DNA from: Amborella trichopoda
Taxonomy: Eukaryota; Streptophyta; Magnoliopsida; Amborellales; Amborellaceae
NCBI RefSeq assembly: GCF_000471905.2
Contig: NW_006494789.1
Coordinates: forward strand, 8,600,631-8,664,630
Direction: 5' to 3'
Length of the DNA: 64,000 nucleotides
This document shows, piece after piece, positions 20,350 to 31,599 of the stretch (position 1 is the stretch's first letter; each line of letters starts with the position of its first letter). Both the position numbers and the translations under genes were made by a program. Below the pieces are notes generated by a model, which ran no database searches, was not told the origin of the DNA, and saw only the letters and a list, made by a program, of their open reading frames with translations.

Positions 20350-20890
20350 AAATTATCTCCCTTCTCTCTTCTACCTCAAACGATGAAAGCCTATCACCAT
20401 CAATTCTTTCTCTCTCTTCTCTTCTGTCACAGACGATGCAAATCTATCACCGCGAATGCTTCTCTCTTTTTTTTTCTCTCTCTTCTCTTCTACCACAGAC
20501 GGTGCAAGCCTATAGCCCCCTGTGATTTCTCTCTCTTCTTTTCTGTCACAAACGGTGCAAGCCTATAGTCGCCTATGCTTTCTCTCTCTCTTCTCTTCTA
20601 TCGCAGACAGTGTTGACCTATCGTCGTCTATGTTCCGTCTCTTTACTCTCTTCTGTCACAACCGACGTAAGCCTAGCACCGCCTGTGTTTTCATCTTTAT
20701 TCTTCTATCACAGCTGACGCGAGCCTAGTGCTGCCTGTGTTTTCATCCTTATTCTTTCATCACAAACGAAGCTATCCCATTGTCGTATTCCTTCTCTCTT
20801 CCCCTTCTGTCACAATTAGCGTGAACTCATTGCCATTTGCGTTCTTTGTCTCTCATCTCTCTTTATTTCACAACCGGTGGAAGCCATCCA
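20350..20890 (+). repeat. LTR minisatellite, CT-rich units (E3)
   Basis: About eight to ten degenerate units such as TCTCTTCTGTCACAGACGRTGCAAGCCTATCRCC, spaced roughly 50-65 bp. Sense orientation of the minisatellite seen reversed in E1 and E2, more diverged so the hairpin arms are weak. Confidence 0.65.
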
Positions 20891-22737
20891 TCTAAATTTT
20901 CTCTCTCCTTCTCTCATTCCTGTCGATGTCGTCCTCCTTCTCTCCCTCCTTTCTCTCTCTTCTTCTTCTCTCATGGTTTTCTCTCTTACTCTGCTTCTTC
21001 TTCTCTTTTCTCTTCCTTTCTTTGTCTTCTTCTTTTCTCTCTCTTTTTCTTTCTGTTACTCTTCCGCTTGATTAAGATGGGTCGAGATTGGCCTTCTATG
21101 GTAGTCCTGGTGTTTAGCCGTAATGTGGTTGTGCCAATCAGAGTTATTGTGCCCGCTTTTACCCCATGACAAACTAGCCATTATATCTAGCTAGTCAGTA
21201 TTGATACTAACTTCTAGTAGTAATATTGTCAAGCTGGTCTGAGTTATCGAGTCAGTTTTACTGCCACGCCGGGTCAATTACTTACTAGTTTAGTCACTTG
21301 TCGGTCTCGCCGTCTGCTCAAATTCTTCTCATCCTATTCTTAACTCTCTCATTCTTCTCTTCGTTATTTTTAATGTACACCTGTGTACGTTCGCCCAAAG
21401 GCAAGGTGGGGTTCCTTGACCCACTTTTCTTATAACATTTGTCGTGTGTGTGTGATTGCAGAAACAGGAGAATACAGGCTAAGGGAGGCGATTCCGAACC
21501 AGTTTTATGACTGGGCGGACTTTCTTCATAATCTAAGAAGGTGCCAACGCTAGCCAGGCTGAGTAAGTCTTGAACCAGCCTTAAATTCCTCTCTCATCCG
21601 TTGGTTCACCTGCTGTTGTTCTTGAGCAAGGTTCCCGAGAGAGCGATCTCAAGTCTCGGGTTCCCTTGAAACTCGAGACGCGTACCTCCCGATCATCAAG
21701 ATCTGGAGGGCGAGATCGAGGCACCTAACTAGCTTGACAACTTCAGATCTGGAGGGCGGATGATGTAAGCTCATTACTACCTGTGTTCCTTCTCTCTCCC
21801 CCTTTTGTTACAATCAGCGCGAACCCATTGCCGCTTGCGTTATTTCTATCTCTTCTCTCTTTATTTCACAGTCGACAGAAGCCATCGCCGTCTGAGTTTT
21901 CTCTCACCTTCTCTAATTCCTGTCTGTGTCCTCCTCCTTTCCCTCCTTTCTATCTCTTCTTCTTCTCTCATGGTTTTCTCTCCTACTCTGCTTCTTCACT
22001 GTCCACTTCCTTTCATTGTCTTCTTCTTTTCTCTCTCTCTTTCTCTCTCTTTTTCTTTCTCTTATTCTTCCGCTTGATTAAGATGGGTCGAGATTAGCCT
22101 TCTATGGTAGTCCTGCCGTTTAACAGTAATGTCGCAGTGCCAATCAGAGTTAGTGTGCCCACTTTATTGCGGCGAAAGACTAGCCATTGTGTCTAGCTTG
22201 TCAGTATTGGTACTGTCGTCTAGTCGTAATTATGTTAAGCCGGTCTGAGTTACCATGCCCATTTTACTGCCATGCAGGGTCAATTACTTACTAGTTTAGT
22301 CACTTGTCGATCTCACCATCTGATCAAATTCTTTTCATCCTAATCTGAACTCTCTCATTCTTCTCTTCCTCTTTTTAAATGTGCACACCTGTGTATGTTT
22401 GCCCAAAGGCAAGGGGGGATCCCTTGACTAACTTGTCTTATAACATTTGCCATGTGTATGTGATAGCAGAAACAAGAGAATACAGGCCATAAGAGGAGAT
22501 TCTAAACCAATTTTACAACTGGGGGTCTTTCTTCGTGCTTTAAGAGGGCACCCATGTGAGCCAGCCTGAGTAAGTCTCGAACCCACCTTAAATTCCTCTC
22601 TCATCAATTAGTCCACCTGCCCTTGTTCTTGAGCAAGGTTCTCGAGAGAGCAATCTCAAGTCCTGGGTTCCCATGAAACCCGAGACGGGTGCCGCCGATC
22701 ATCCAGATCTATAGGGCAAGATCAAGGCACCTAACCA
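20790..22737 (+). repeat. ~1.0 kb tandem duplication of LTR tail with PBS remnant
   Basis: The stretch from CCTTCTCTCT (20,790) to the LTR end CCTAACTA (21,731) recurs from 21,788 to 22,737. After the first end come GCT and TGACAACTTCA (21,735-21,745), which looks like the first bases of a C-to-T/G-to-A decayed PBS, so the duplication includes the LTR/internal junction. Confidence 0.7.
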
Positions 22738-22740
22738 GCT

Positions 22741-22755
22741 TGGTGACTTCACTGG
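22741..22755 (+). other. E3 primer binding site
   Basis: TGGTGACTTCACTGG, three bases after the LTR end. It differs from the tRNA-Arg-type PBS TGGCGACTCCACTGG by two C-to-T changes. Confidence 0.75.
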
Positions 22756-22836
22756 TGTCTTACTGCCCCCTTAGTCCGATCGTGCTTGTTTGACTAACAT
22801 TCTCCTTTTATTTTCTGTATCTGCACATGACTTTCA

Positions 22837-24275
22837 GGTTCTGTAACCCATTCATCCAGATTGGGGATTTTCTTATCCCCGCATTCGAACAAGTTCCTTG
22901 AACTTCGTTCCCAACCCTCCTTTTGTGCAAAGACCCCGGCTATAGCCCCCAGGCCTTAACTTGGATTGGTGTGAAGAGGGACTTAAAGGTCCTTAACTCC
23001 CCGTCTCGTAACTCTGGTGGAACTTTCGCCAAGGCCCATTGCATCGGCAACACTTCTGTTGCTGCACACAGCATGCACCCTGCCACCGGCAAGTCACTTG
23101 TCAGTCGTATTGTCGAGGTATGTCGGAAGGCTACCCAATTCCTTTCTAGAAAAGGAAAACAAGTTGCCATTGCTTCTATGGGTCACCCCAAGGCTCCCCC
23201 CACATTCTTGCACCACAACGAGTCTCTATCCCTAGAGGCTCGAAACATCGAGGGGGAGACCTAGGGGCCTCCACCTCTCACACACCATAAGGCTCGTGGG
23301 TCATCCACTAGAGCCACACCATGGGGTAACCCTTATATTACCTCGAGTCTGCATCCAGGATCAAACCTCCCAAGGCAAGGTCCTACATACGTTGTTCATA
23401 AGCATCCCACTGCTCGGGGCAACGCTGTCATTACGCCAGCACGTGTACACAGGAGGCGACCTTCTCGTCCTCCTACTCACCACACACTAGCGCACTCTAT
23501 AAGGGGTAGGCCTCCACCTGTTCTCTTACAGACATTTGCTCACAGTTCTCGGCCTCCTAATGCCAGACCACTTGTTCGAGCCCAGGCTGACTCCCAGGTC
23601 CCTCGTGATTAGCCCCTCGCCCTTGACTCAGGTGTCATCATGAGTCAACCTTGCTCTTGCCTGCTCCTCGTTCTTCGAGCAAGCATCTCCAGCCTTAGTA
23701 CTTGAAGGCCTTCCCCAAAAGTATCATTTTGAACCAACCCCATCATTTCGGTCGTGTCTCTGAAGCTCATGAGAGAGCTCGGGCTAAAGACCTGATTGAA
23801 GATCGAGTCCTTTATCCTCCCCCAGCCAGGATGAGTCCAATCCCTGGCCCTCATCCTTTACCGCTCCTGATGGCGACAACTCTCTCTTCTGTAAGGAGGG
23901 CTGATTAGCGGCAGTCCCAATCACAGTTTCGGCATGAGGTCAATCAAAACCTCAAAGTAAAACGTGATACAGGTTTGCAAATTCTGACCAAGGCGGTAGG
24001 GGCAACTAGCTCTGATGATCCTCTTTGCCTAAATCCCTTCTACCCTCTTAAGATGATGAAGCCTAAAGAAGAAGTACAAGAGCCCTGTACTGTGGTGAAT
24101 GTTGTAGAAAATGACCCAGCCACTCAGCAGCCACAGTCTCAAAACCGTCGGGAACTGGTCCTCATGCGATCCGCATATAAAATCCCCTTGCTGATTGATC
24201 TGTCGAGTGCGATCCATCAAGTTCGCAAGCCCTTAACTGTAACTAAGGCTGACCCCCTAGAGAAGCAGTCAATGT
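22837..24275 (+). pseudogene. E3 ORF1, extra ORF upstream of gag
   Basis: Homologue of E1 ORF1. Begins with a GFCNPFIQIGDFLI-like segment and shows DLKVLNSPSRNSGG, CIGNTSVAAHSMHPATGKS, EVCRKATQFLSRKGKQV (best open frame 22,923-23,264), then LLQTFAHSSRPPNARP and near the end RELVLMRSAYKIPLLIDL and IHQVRKPL (24,150-24,240). Several stops and frame changes. Function unknown; position between PBS and gag matches ORF1 of Ogre elements. Confidence 0.6.
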
Positions 24276-24280
24276 AATGG
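24276..24280. repeat. Target site duplication of E2, left copy (AATGG)
   Basis: Precedes the E2 terminus TGGTTCGGTGCC at 24,281. Partner AATGC at 40,580-40,584 differs at one base. Confidence 0.6.
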
Positions 24281-27123
24281 TGGTTCGGTGCCTCGATCTC
24301 GCCCTCCGGATCTGGATGATCGGGCGGCACGCATCTCAATTTTAGGGGAGACTCGAGACTTTTGAGATTTCTCTCTTGGGAACCTCATTCGAGAATAAGG
24401 GCAAGTATTATCAACCGATGAGAGAGGAATTTAAGGTGGGTTTGGGACTTACTCAGGCTGGCTCGTATGGTGCCCACTTAGATCATGAAGAAAGCCATCC
24501 AGTAATAAAACTGGTTCAGAATCGCCTCCCTTGGCATGTATTCTCCTATTTTCTACAATCACATACATATGAAAAATATTATAAGACAGGTGGGTCAACA
24601 GGCCTCACATTACATCTTTGGTGAACGTACACGGTGAACGTACACAAGTATGCACATTCAAAAAAAAGAAGAGAAGAATGAGAGAAGAGAGATGGGGGAG
24701 AGTAGAATTTGACCAGGTGCAGAGATCAACACAGTGACTAAGCTGATAAGTAATTGGCATGACGTGGTAGTAAAACAGACTCGGTAACAGGATTACTACT
24801 AGATGTCAATACCGATATTGACTAGCTAGACACGATGGTTAGTCGTTGTGGCAATAAAGCGGGCACAGTAATTCTGGCATAACATTGCGGCTAAATGATA
24901 GGACTGCCATGATAGCCTAATCTCAACCCATCTTTAATCAAACGAAAGAATAACAAAAATAACATATATCGTAAAGAAAAAACATAAGAAGAGTAAGAGA
25001 AGAGAAGAAGAGAAAAGAAAGGAGTGGGAAGAGAAAGAAAGAAAAAGAAGAATATGAGGGAAGAGAGGAAAACACAGACAGCATTAGGTGTCGCTGGCTG
25101 TATTAGAAAAGACGAGGAAAAGGACTCAGTCGACGCTGAGCGTCATTGGCTGGGTTAGACAAAGAAGAGAGAGGTAACACAGTCAGCATTGAGCGTCGTC
25201 AATCTGTGCTAGACAGAAAAGATGCAGTCTGCGCCAGGCTTCACCGACTGTGTTAGATGAGAGGAGAAAGAGGATGCAGTCGGTGTTAGTCTTCGTCGAC
25301 TGTATTAGATGAAGAGCAGAGAGGATGAAGTCAGCGCTAGGCTTCTTCGACTATGTTAAACGAGAAGAGAGAGAAGATGCAGTCGGCGTTAGGCTTCATT
25401 AACTATGTTGAACGAGAAGAGAGAGAAGATGCAGTTGACGTTAAGCTTCACCGACTATATTAGACAGAGAAGAGAAAGAAAGAGAGATAGGGATGAGAAT
25501 AAGAGAGAGAAGGACAGATAGGGATGAGAAGAAGAGAGAGGAAAAGAGATAGGGATGAGAAGAAGAGAGAGGAGAGATAGCGATGAGAAGAGAAGGAGAG
25601 AGAAAGAGTGGAGGAGAGAGAAAGAATGAAGAGGAGAGAGAAAGAGGGGAGGAAGGAGAAAGAAGGGAGGAGAAAGAAAGTTACCTTACCGAAGGGAATC
25701 GACCATTTTATGCTCTCTCCAATCTCTCACTCTAAGACGCACCCACGTGTTCAAGAGGATTTTGAAATTTATTGATCATCGTGCGAAATGAACCGAAGGT
25801 CCTTTACAATTTGGCTTTCATGCTTACATAGAATTTGGCTAAAACATGGGTGTATGCCAAAAAACTACCTAGAATTGAAGATAATTACAATTTAATTGAA
25901 TTAAAAGAAATCTTAAAAATGGGTGCAAAAGGACTATTTTGCTCATGTTTAGTAATGCGTGGAATTCCAAAACAGTCCCTACTACTGCTCGAGAACTTGC
26001 GTGATCTGCCATGACTGATCTGGGGTTGTTCTGATGCGCGTTTGATCAAAAGGTGATTGTTTTCTTGTGGGGCTCGCCATGGTGATCGATTTGATACCAA
26101 CTTTGAGCCATGATCATGAGACTAGAAATTTGCTTGAATCTTGAAAACTTTGGATCGATTGTGTGTTCGTTCCTTGATGTTTCTTTCTGAATTCTTCACT
26201 GAATCACACTGAGCATTCTGTCATAATCACGTTGCAAAAAATGCGGTTGGATTTCATGTCCGGATGAAGATTTTGTCGTCTTAAGTGTTTGGCTGGAAAC
26301 TTGAAATTTGGTGGCCGAAATTTATAGCAGCTTCGATTCCTCCGTGTGTGAAATCCAACCATTCATCGTACTCGAGATTCGGACCAGAGATAGCCTTGAA
26401 CCTTACACACATAATGTAATTAGTTTCATGTCGATCTGGTATGCGAGCATCATGATTTGACTGTCGGAGTGAGGCATGCTACTGATGAATTTTTTACAAC
26501 TTCCTTCATGGATCAGAAACTTCTCTCTAGTTTTTTTTCCTACTCGGACATCGTCAAGGGGCGTACCACCTATCGAAACACTCGTCTCGATGAGATGAAC
26601 ACACTCACCTATTTGAGTATTATCTGAATTGAATGGAGTGAGGTATAGGCCTCGAAATTCACTGCCTGTGACTGTGAAAACAACCACCTTTAATGGTGTT
26701 TTGGTGCAGGGTGGCCACAATGGATTAGTGTCCGACTACTTTTCGGTATTTTACCCATAACTTTATCCTAGAGTGCCCAATTAAGCTGAAACCTGACCCA
26801 TAAGGGTTTTCGATCGTCCCGGATCTAATGACGGTTGTCTCATAGCAGTTTGTCGTGCAAAAAATATAGTTCTAGTTACAGGGTCTATTTCAAGATGGTA
26901 GAGGCCAATTTTTCTGAAATTGTTTCTTTGTGTTCATTGCCTTAGACATGTTTGATCGCGATGAAACTTGGCAGGTGGCCTTTTGGAGTGATGATGAATA
27001 TCTTTGAGCAATTCTCGAAAAATTCTGAGACTGTCAAAATTTCCACTTATTTTGTAGGCTTTATTGACCTACTTCCTCTTTATTCTGTATCGGGGACCAA
27101 GGTGCTGAAAATGCGTTCAAACA
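24281..27123 (-). repeat. E2 3' LTR (2,843 bp)
   Basis: From TGGTTCGGTGCC (24,281) to GCGTTCAAACA (27,123). Contains GA-rich tracts (24,960-25,070; 25,470-25,680), the minisatellite and the U3-like block (25,850-27,123). To its right TCTTGCCCCGTCG is the complement of the polypurine-like CGACGGGGCAAGA. Confidence 0.85.
25070..25475 (-). repeat. LTR minisatellite, ~52 bp units (E2 3' LTR)
   Basis: Seven to eight units; successive GATGCAG/GATGAAG starts at 25,273, 25,324, 25,376 and 25,428 give a 51-52 bp period. Each unit has the form GATGCAGTCGGCGYTAGGCT then TCRCCGACTGTGTTAGA, with inverted-repeat arms AGTCGGCG / CGCCGACT in the best units. Confidence 0.8.
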
Positions 27124-28269
27124 TCTTGCCCCGTCGAATGTTGTAATTTGAGAGAAGCGAGAAGGATAACATTTGAAAAATTTCCGTCAGCTTTATTACT
27201 TTTTTCTTCCTAGCCACCGGACCACGTGAACGTCGAGAAGATTCACGCAATGGTGCAAATAGGATGCTCAGACATAGGGATGCATTGTTTGCAAGTCTGT
27301 CCGTGGAGACTTTGGTGGAGAAAAGACTTTTTTTAGGGATCTTTCTAACTTTCTCACCTTTGTGTGGACTATATGTGATTCTGAAGCTGAGGATTTTGTA
27401 TGGACCTCGTCAGTCAGAATCAGACAAGTCTGGAAATTGAGTGTCATGTGGAAGGGCATTGTTACCATTTAGTTTGGGTTTGTGTGTATCTTCTGGTGTT
27501 GAGCCACATTTCGAGGATTACATGAATGGTATGTTGAAGGGCCTTACGTTAGCGTCGTCTACTTCATGCATCAGTCATTCCTTAGCGAATAGGGTACCTC
27601 AGTTTATCGAGGTGACGAACTATGCGTACAACCACCCCTACCCACTGCTTTGCAGCTATGACAATCATCTGATTGCCGCTCCAAATTCATGGTTGACTTA
27701 GCTTCCTTGGGGAATCTTCAACATCTTGGCAGTATGTTGGTGACCTTGTGAGAATGATGCTCTTTGTCATGAGACTTGTCTTGCCTTCTTGGCAAATCTT
27801 CTATCCTTCGAGTCCTTTTTGGCGAATGGACTCAGGCTATCGGATAATTTTCCTTGAAGCTCATATTTTTAGGTCCTGGTATGTGTCACTAGGGATTTTT
27901 CTTTTTGGGTGAGGGCTGAAGCCACATGTTGAGGCGAGTGATGCATCAACCTGTTTATTGGTCCAAGCGTCCTTTGTGGATTTTCACTAGAACTTGGGAA
28001 GCGATGTCATAGAGGCAGTTTTCACCAACTTCCTTCTATTTGAGGCTCTTTTACTCATGACCATTAGGCCGTGTCCACCCTTTTCATTCATTTTTACTCA
28101 CGATGCCCTTTCAGGTCTTCACCGTGCTCGGTTTTTATTCACGTAACTCTTTTACTCATGGTTTTGTGACCATGTCCGTCTGTCATTTTTACTCATGGCG
28201 TTCCCTTATTAAGGTAGACACCATGCCCGTTATTTCATCATTTTGTTTTGTGAAGGCATGTTTAAGGTC

Positions 28270-29660
28270 ATGCCCTCGGGACTTGTGCGAAGCCATTTAA
28301 CGTCATGCGGCAAGGATGTACACTACAATTTAAGGTCATACAGCTCGACCATAACAGGGATGGATAGTAGTCTGTAGTGGCCATGAAGGGAATACGGTAC
28401 TGGTTGAGCTTACTGCTTGGGAGATGGCACGAGGATACTTGTGAAAGATGGATGATGTATGAAAGGAAGGTGTAAAGTGGTGACCCACTAGCTTGCGACG
28501 AGTATAGGTGGCAGGATGGTTCACCATTTTTGTGAGCGCAGGTGAGACTCACTAGGGAATGATGGAGGATAATGAAGTTAATCGACTCACTGAGGAGATA
28601 GTAATAGTGGTGTGCGCACACGATCGGGTCGGTTAAGAGAAGACATGCATGAGGTTGCATGTAAAAGGTGTGTGCACGTATGTGGGGGCGAGTTTTATGG
28701 TCATGCCTCCGGGACCTATGCAGAGCAGTTTAGCGTCATGTGGCCAGGATATGCACTATGGTTTAAGGCCATATACCTGGGCCGTGGTTATGCAGTTTAG
28801 AGTCATGCAACTAGGACCATACAGTTTAAAGCCGTGCAACTAGACTTCCGCTATGGTCATATAGTTTGGACCATGGTTATGCATTTGAGAGTCATGTAAC
28901 TAGGACAGTGAAGTTTAAGGTCGTGTAGCTAGACTTCCGCTACAATTTAAGGTCATCTAGGTTGGACCATGGTTATGCAGTTTAAAGTCATGCAACTAAA
29001 ACCATGCAATTTAAGGTTGTGCACTTAGACCTCTGCTACAGTTTAAGGTCATATAGTTTGGACCGTGGTTATGCAGTTTAGAGTCATGCAACTAGGACTG
29101 CACAGTTTAAGGCCGTTCAACTAAACCTCTGCTACAATTAATGTCGTACAACTTAGACCGTGGTTATGTTGTTTAGAGTCATGCAACTAGGACCATGCAG
29201 TTTAAGGTCGTGTAACTAGACTTCTACTACAGTTTAAGGTCATATAGTTTGGACCGTGATTATGTAGTTTAGAGTCATGCAACTAGGACCATTCAGTTTA
29301 AGGTCGTGCAACTAGACCTCTATTAGAGTTTAAGGTCATATAGTTTGGAGCGTGGTTATGCAGTTTAGAGTCATGCAATTAGGACTATGAAGTTTAAGGT
29401 CATGCAACTAAACCTTTGCTACAGTTTAAGGTCATAATGTTTGGACCATAGTTATGTAGCTTAGAGTCATGGAACTAGGACCGTGCTGTTAAAGGTCGTG
29501 CAACTATATCTCTTCTACAATTTAAGGTCATTCAGTTTTGACCATGCAGTTTAGGGTCGTGCATTTAGATCGTGCAGTTTAAGGTCATGACACTAGACCT
29601 CTGCTACAGTTGAAGGTCATACGGCTTGGACCATGCAGTTTAGGGTCATGCATCTAGATC
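28270..29660 (-). repeat. Higher-order tandem array, 96 bp period = 3 x ~32 bp (E2)
   Basis: The best-preserved copy of the family array. The segment GTTTAGAGTCATGCAACTAG or close variants begins at about 29,075, 29,171, 29,267, 29,363 and 29,459, a 96 bp period. Each 96 bp unit has three related ~32 bp monomers: GTTTAGAGTCATGCAACTAG, GTTTAAGGTCGTGCAACTAG and GTTTAAGGTCATATAGTTTG, each followed by a GGACC/GACC segment. Non-coding. Confidence 0.85.
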
Positions 29661-30538
29661 ATTGTGTGGTTCACCATGTAGGTTAAGCTCCATTGGGACT
29701 AGGTCTGTGGACAGCAATCTGACTCCTTGGGGATAAGAAAGGTAGGACTGATGAGGGATCCAGATAAGAAAGCTGACCTTATTGGGGAAGAGGAGACAAA
29801 TGTGGGTCTTTTATAAGCATGAGGCAGACCACTAGGGGTTGCAGCAGCAAGAATGACCCTAACTCTACCAAGGATAATAATATGCAGTACGAGCATGACT
29901 CTCCTACTGGGGATGAGGAGTCATGACTTGATTTTGATCGACCTAGGTTCCACTTTGCTGGGGGCAATAGGTCAGAGTAAAAGTGCAACCACACTAATAG
30001 TAGTAAGACACACATGGCTTCGGCTTAGGTTGTTTAAGATACAACCAGCACTAGGTGCAGCAACCATTATTTCTTGAGCACTCAGCCAGCACTAAGTCTT
30101 CGAAAACACAACTGGCACTGAAGACGACCAACACTACTTCTTAACCAGCCAGCCAGTTCTAGAAGGTTAAAACCACAGCCGGCACTAGGTTGTTAAAAAC
30201 ACAGCCAGTGCTGAGGGCGGCACATGCTTGAACATATTCGGTGGTGAGTTGTCGAGCATATAGCTTGCACTGTGGTTGTTGAAACACAGCCGGGGCTAGG
30301 TACCTTCGACCAGCTTGGTCCAGCCCTTTTGTTGAAATTTTACAAGTGGTGATGAGAGTTGCCTCGAGCCTCGGGTCAAAGCCCGACCCGGTCCAACCTG
30401 TTCGTTGGAATTTTTGAGGCAGTGGTGAGAGTTGCCTCAGGCCTCGGGTCAAAGCCCGACCCAACTCATTGCCGTTTGGCTTTCCTTGGATGTGATTGGG
30501 ATTCCCAGTTTGTGAGGGGCGTTTGAGGGTTGTGTTGG

Positions 30539-30548
30539 CTATATAAGG
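30539..30548 (+). promoter_or_regulatory. TATA box of antisense cassette (E2)
   Basis: CTATATAAGG followed by the inverted repeat GAGGTAAAACCTC and the conserved leader start CACCGAAGGTAAAA. Antisense to E2 and directed toward the pol 3' end. Confidence 0.55.
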
Positions 30549-31493
30549 AGGTAAAACCTCATTTTCTTTCACTTTTTCACCGAAGGTAAAAATAATTAAA
30601 ACATTTTAACGGCGAGCAGAGGGTGCCCAGTAGAAGCTCTGGCAAGCAGTGGGATTCCGAAAAGGGTTCAAGTTCTTGTGTGGAGATCAAGTGTTCCAGC
30701 AAGCTCAGGGGAAGTTTTCGTCGGGGATTAGTGGAGTTGCAGAAGTTTTCTGATTTAGTTTAGGGGGTTTCCAGGAAGTAGTAGAACTCCTGCCATGGTC
30801 TTCAAGGTAGAGGAGGCGGGAAGTGCAGCAGTTGGCATTTTCACAAGTTTTGAGAAGTTTTCTGGTGGTTTTAAGTGAGTGTTACCGATGATTTGGTACC
30901 ATTGCAAAGGTTTCCCGGCATTATTCTAGGTGACGTTTCAGCCAAGGTGCAAGCAGGGAAAGTCTCACAGTGGGTTTCCAGCCGTGTAGGAGTAGTTCCG
31001 ATGACAAACCAAAGGGTCAGGGAATGAACGGTCACGGGAGGTGGACCGTCAGTGGGAAACTGAAAGGTCAGGGGAAGACAAATGGTCAGCGGATGTGAAC
31101 CATCAGAGGAGGTGGACGGTTGAGAGTGAAAATCATGCAACCATTGGGAAGGTGAAGGAACGTAAGCCCTGAAAACGAGGAGACTTGAGAAGGAAACATT
31201 CACGACAGAGCCGGCACTGACAGAGGCTGAATTGGTACTGATGAATTGAAGTTGACTCTCCAAGTGATTTTGCTTCTTCCTCATGATGAGGGTGCTTCTT
31301 TGGTGGGTTTTCTTCTTCTAAGGGAGCAATTATTTTGGCCTGTAACATTCCTTTTATCCTTAGATGCAAGAGCAGAACTACAGATTTTGGTTTGTAGCTG
31401 TCCTCTTATCCTCAGATGCAAGAGAATCGTAATCGTCCTCTAATAATGGGCTTTTTAACTTGTAACTTGTAACTTGTAACTCATTTTTGCTCC

Positions 31494-31499
31494 AATAAA
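31494..31499 (+). terminator. Antisense poly(A) signal AATAAA (E2)
   Basis: AATAAA in CTCCAATAAAAAGAGTTAAAC, about 90 bp before the pol C-terminus on the opposite strand and 0.95 kb after the antisense TATA box. E3 has the matching signal at 46,910-46,915 (minus); E1 has the degenerate AATAGA at 5,050-5,055. Confidence 0.45.
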
Positions 31500-31599
31500 A
31501 AGAGTTAAACTTTGTTTAAACTGTCTCGCTTATTTTTGGGTTGAGTCTCTTTCCTTTGAATATGCATCACGAATAGTCCCCTTAGGCTCAAACTTCCCT

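Larger units (their letters stand above)
18946..22737 (+). repeat. E3 5' LTR (3,792 bp, internally duplicated)
   Basis: Starts TGTTTGAACACATTTTTCAGC and ends GCACCTAACCA before the PBS. Contains the conserved U3-like block (18,946-19,950), a CT-rich minisatellite (20,350-20,890) and two tandem copies (offset about 1.0 kb) of the LTR tail. It is the longest LTR copy here. Confidence 0.8.
27124..31590 (-). other. E2 3' UTR, no sense-strand gene
   Basis: From the LTR: a block homologous to E0 14,896-16,144 (27,124-28,270), the large tandem array (28,270-29,660), a block with short CCGGCACTAGG-type repeats (30,050-30,300), the antisense TATA box (30,539), its leader (30,560-31,240) and an antisense poly(A) signal (31,494). 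Compared with E1 and E3, the cassette is shorter by ~0.6 kb. No reading frame is shared with the other copies. Confidence 0.7.

Noticed and set aside
20025..21169. Leu/Phe/Ser-rich ORFs of 60-110 codons in the CT-rich LTR tracts
   Set aside because: They come from low-complexity pyrimidine sequence that lacks stop codons and do not resemble any protein.
28270..29660. CRISPR-like array or centromeric satellite
   Set aside because: Monomers are contiguous with no unique spacers, and the array sits in a fixed place in each retrotransposon copy.
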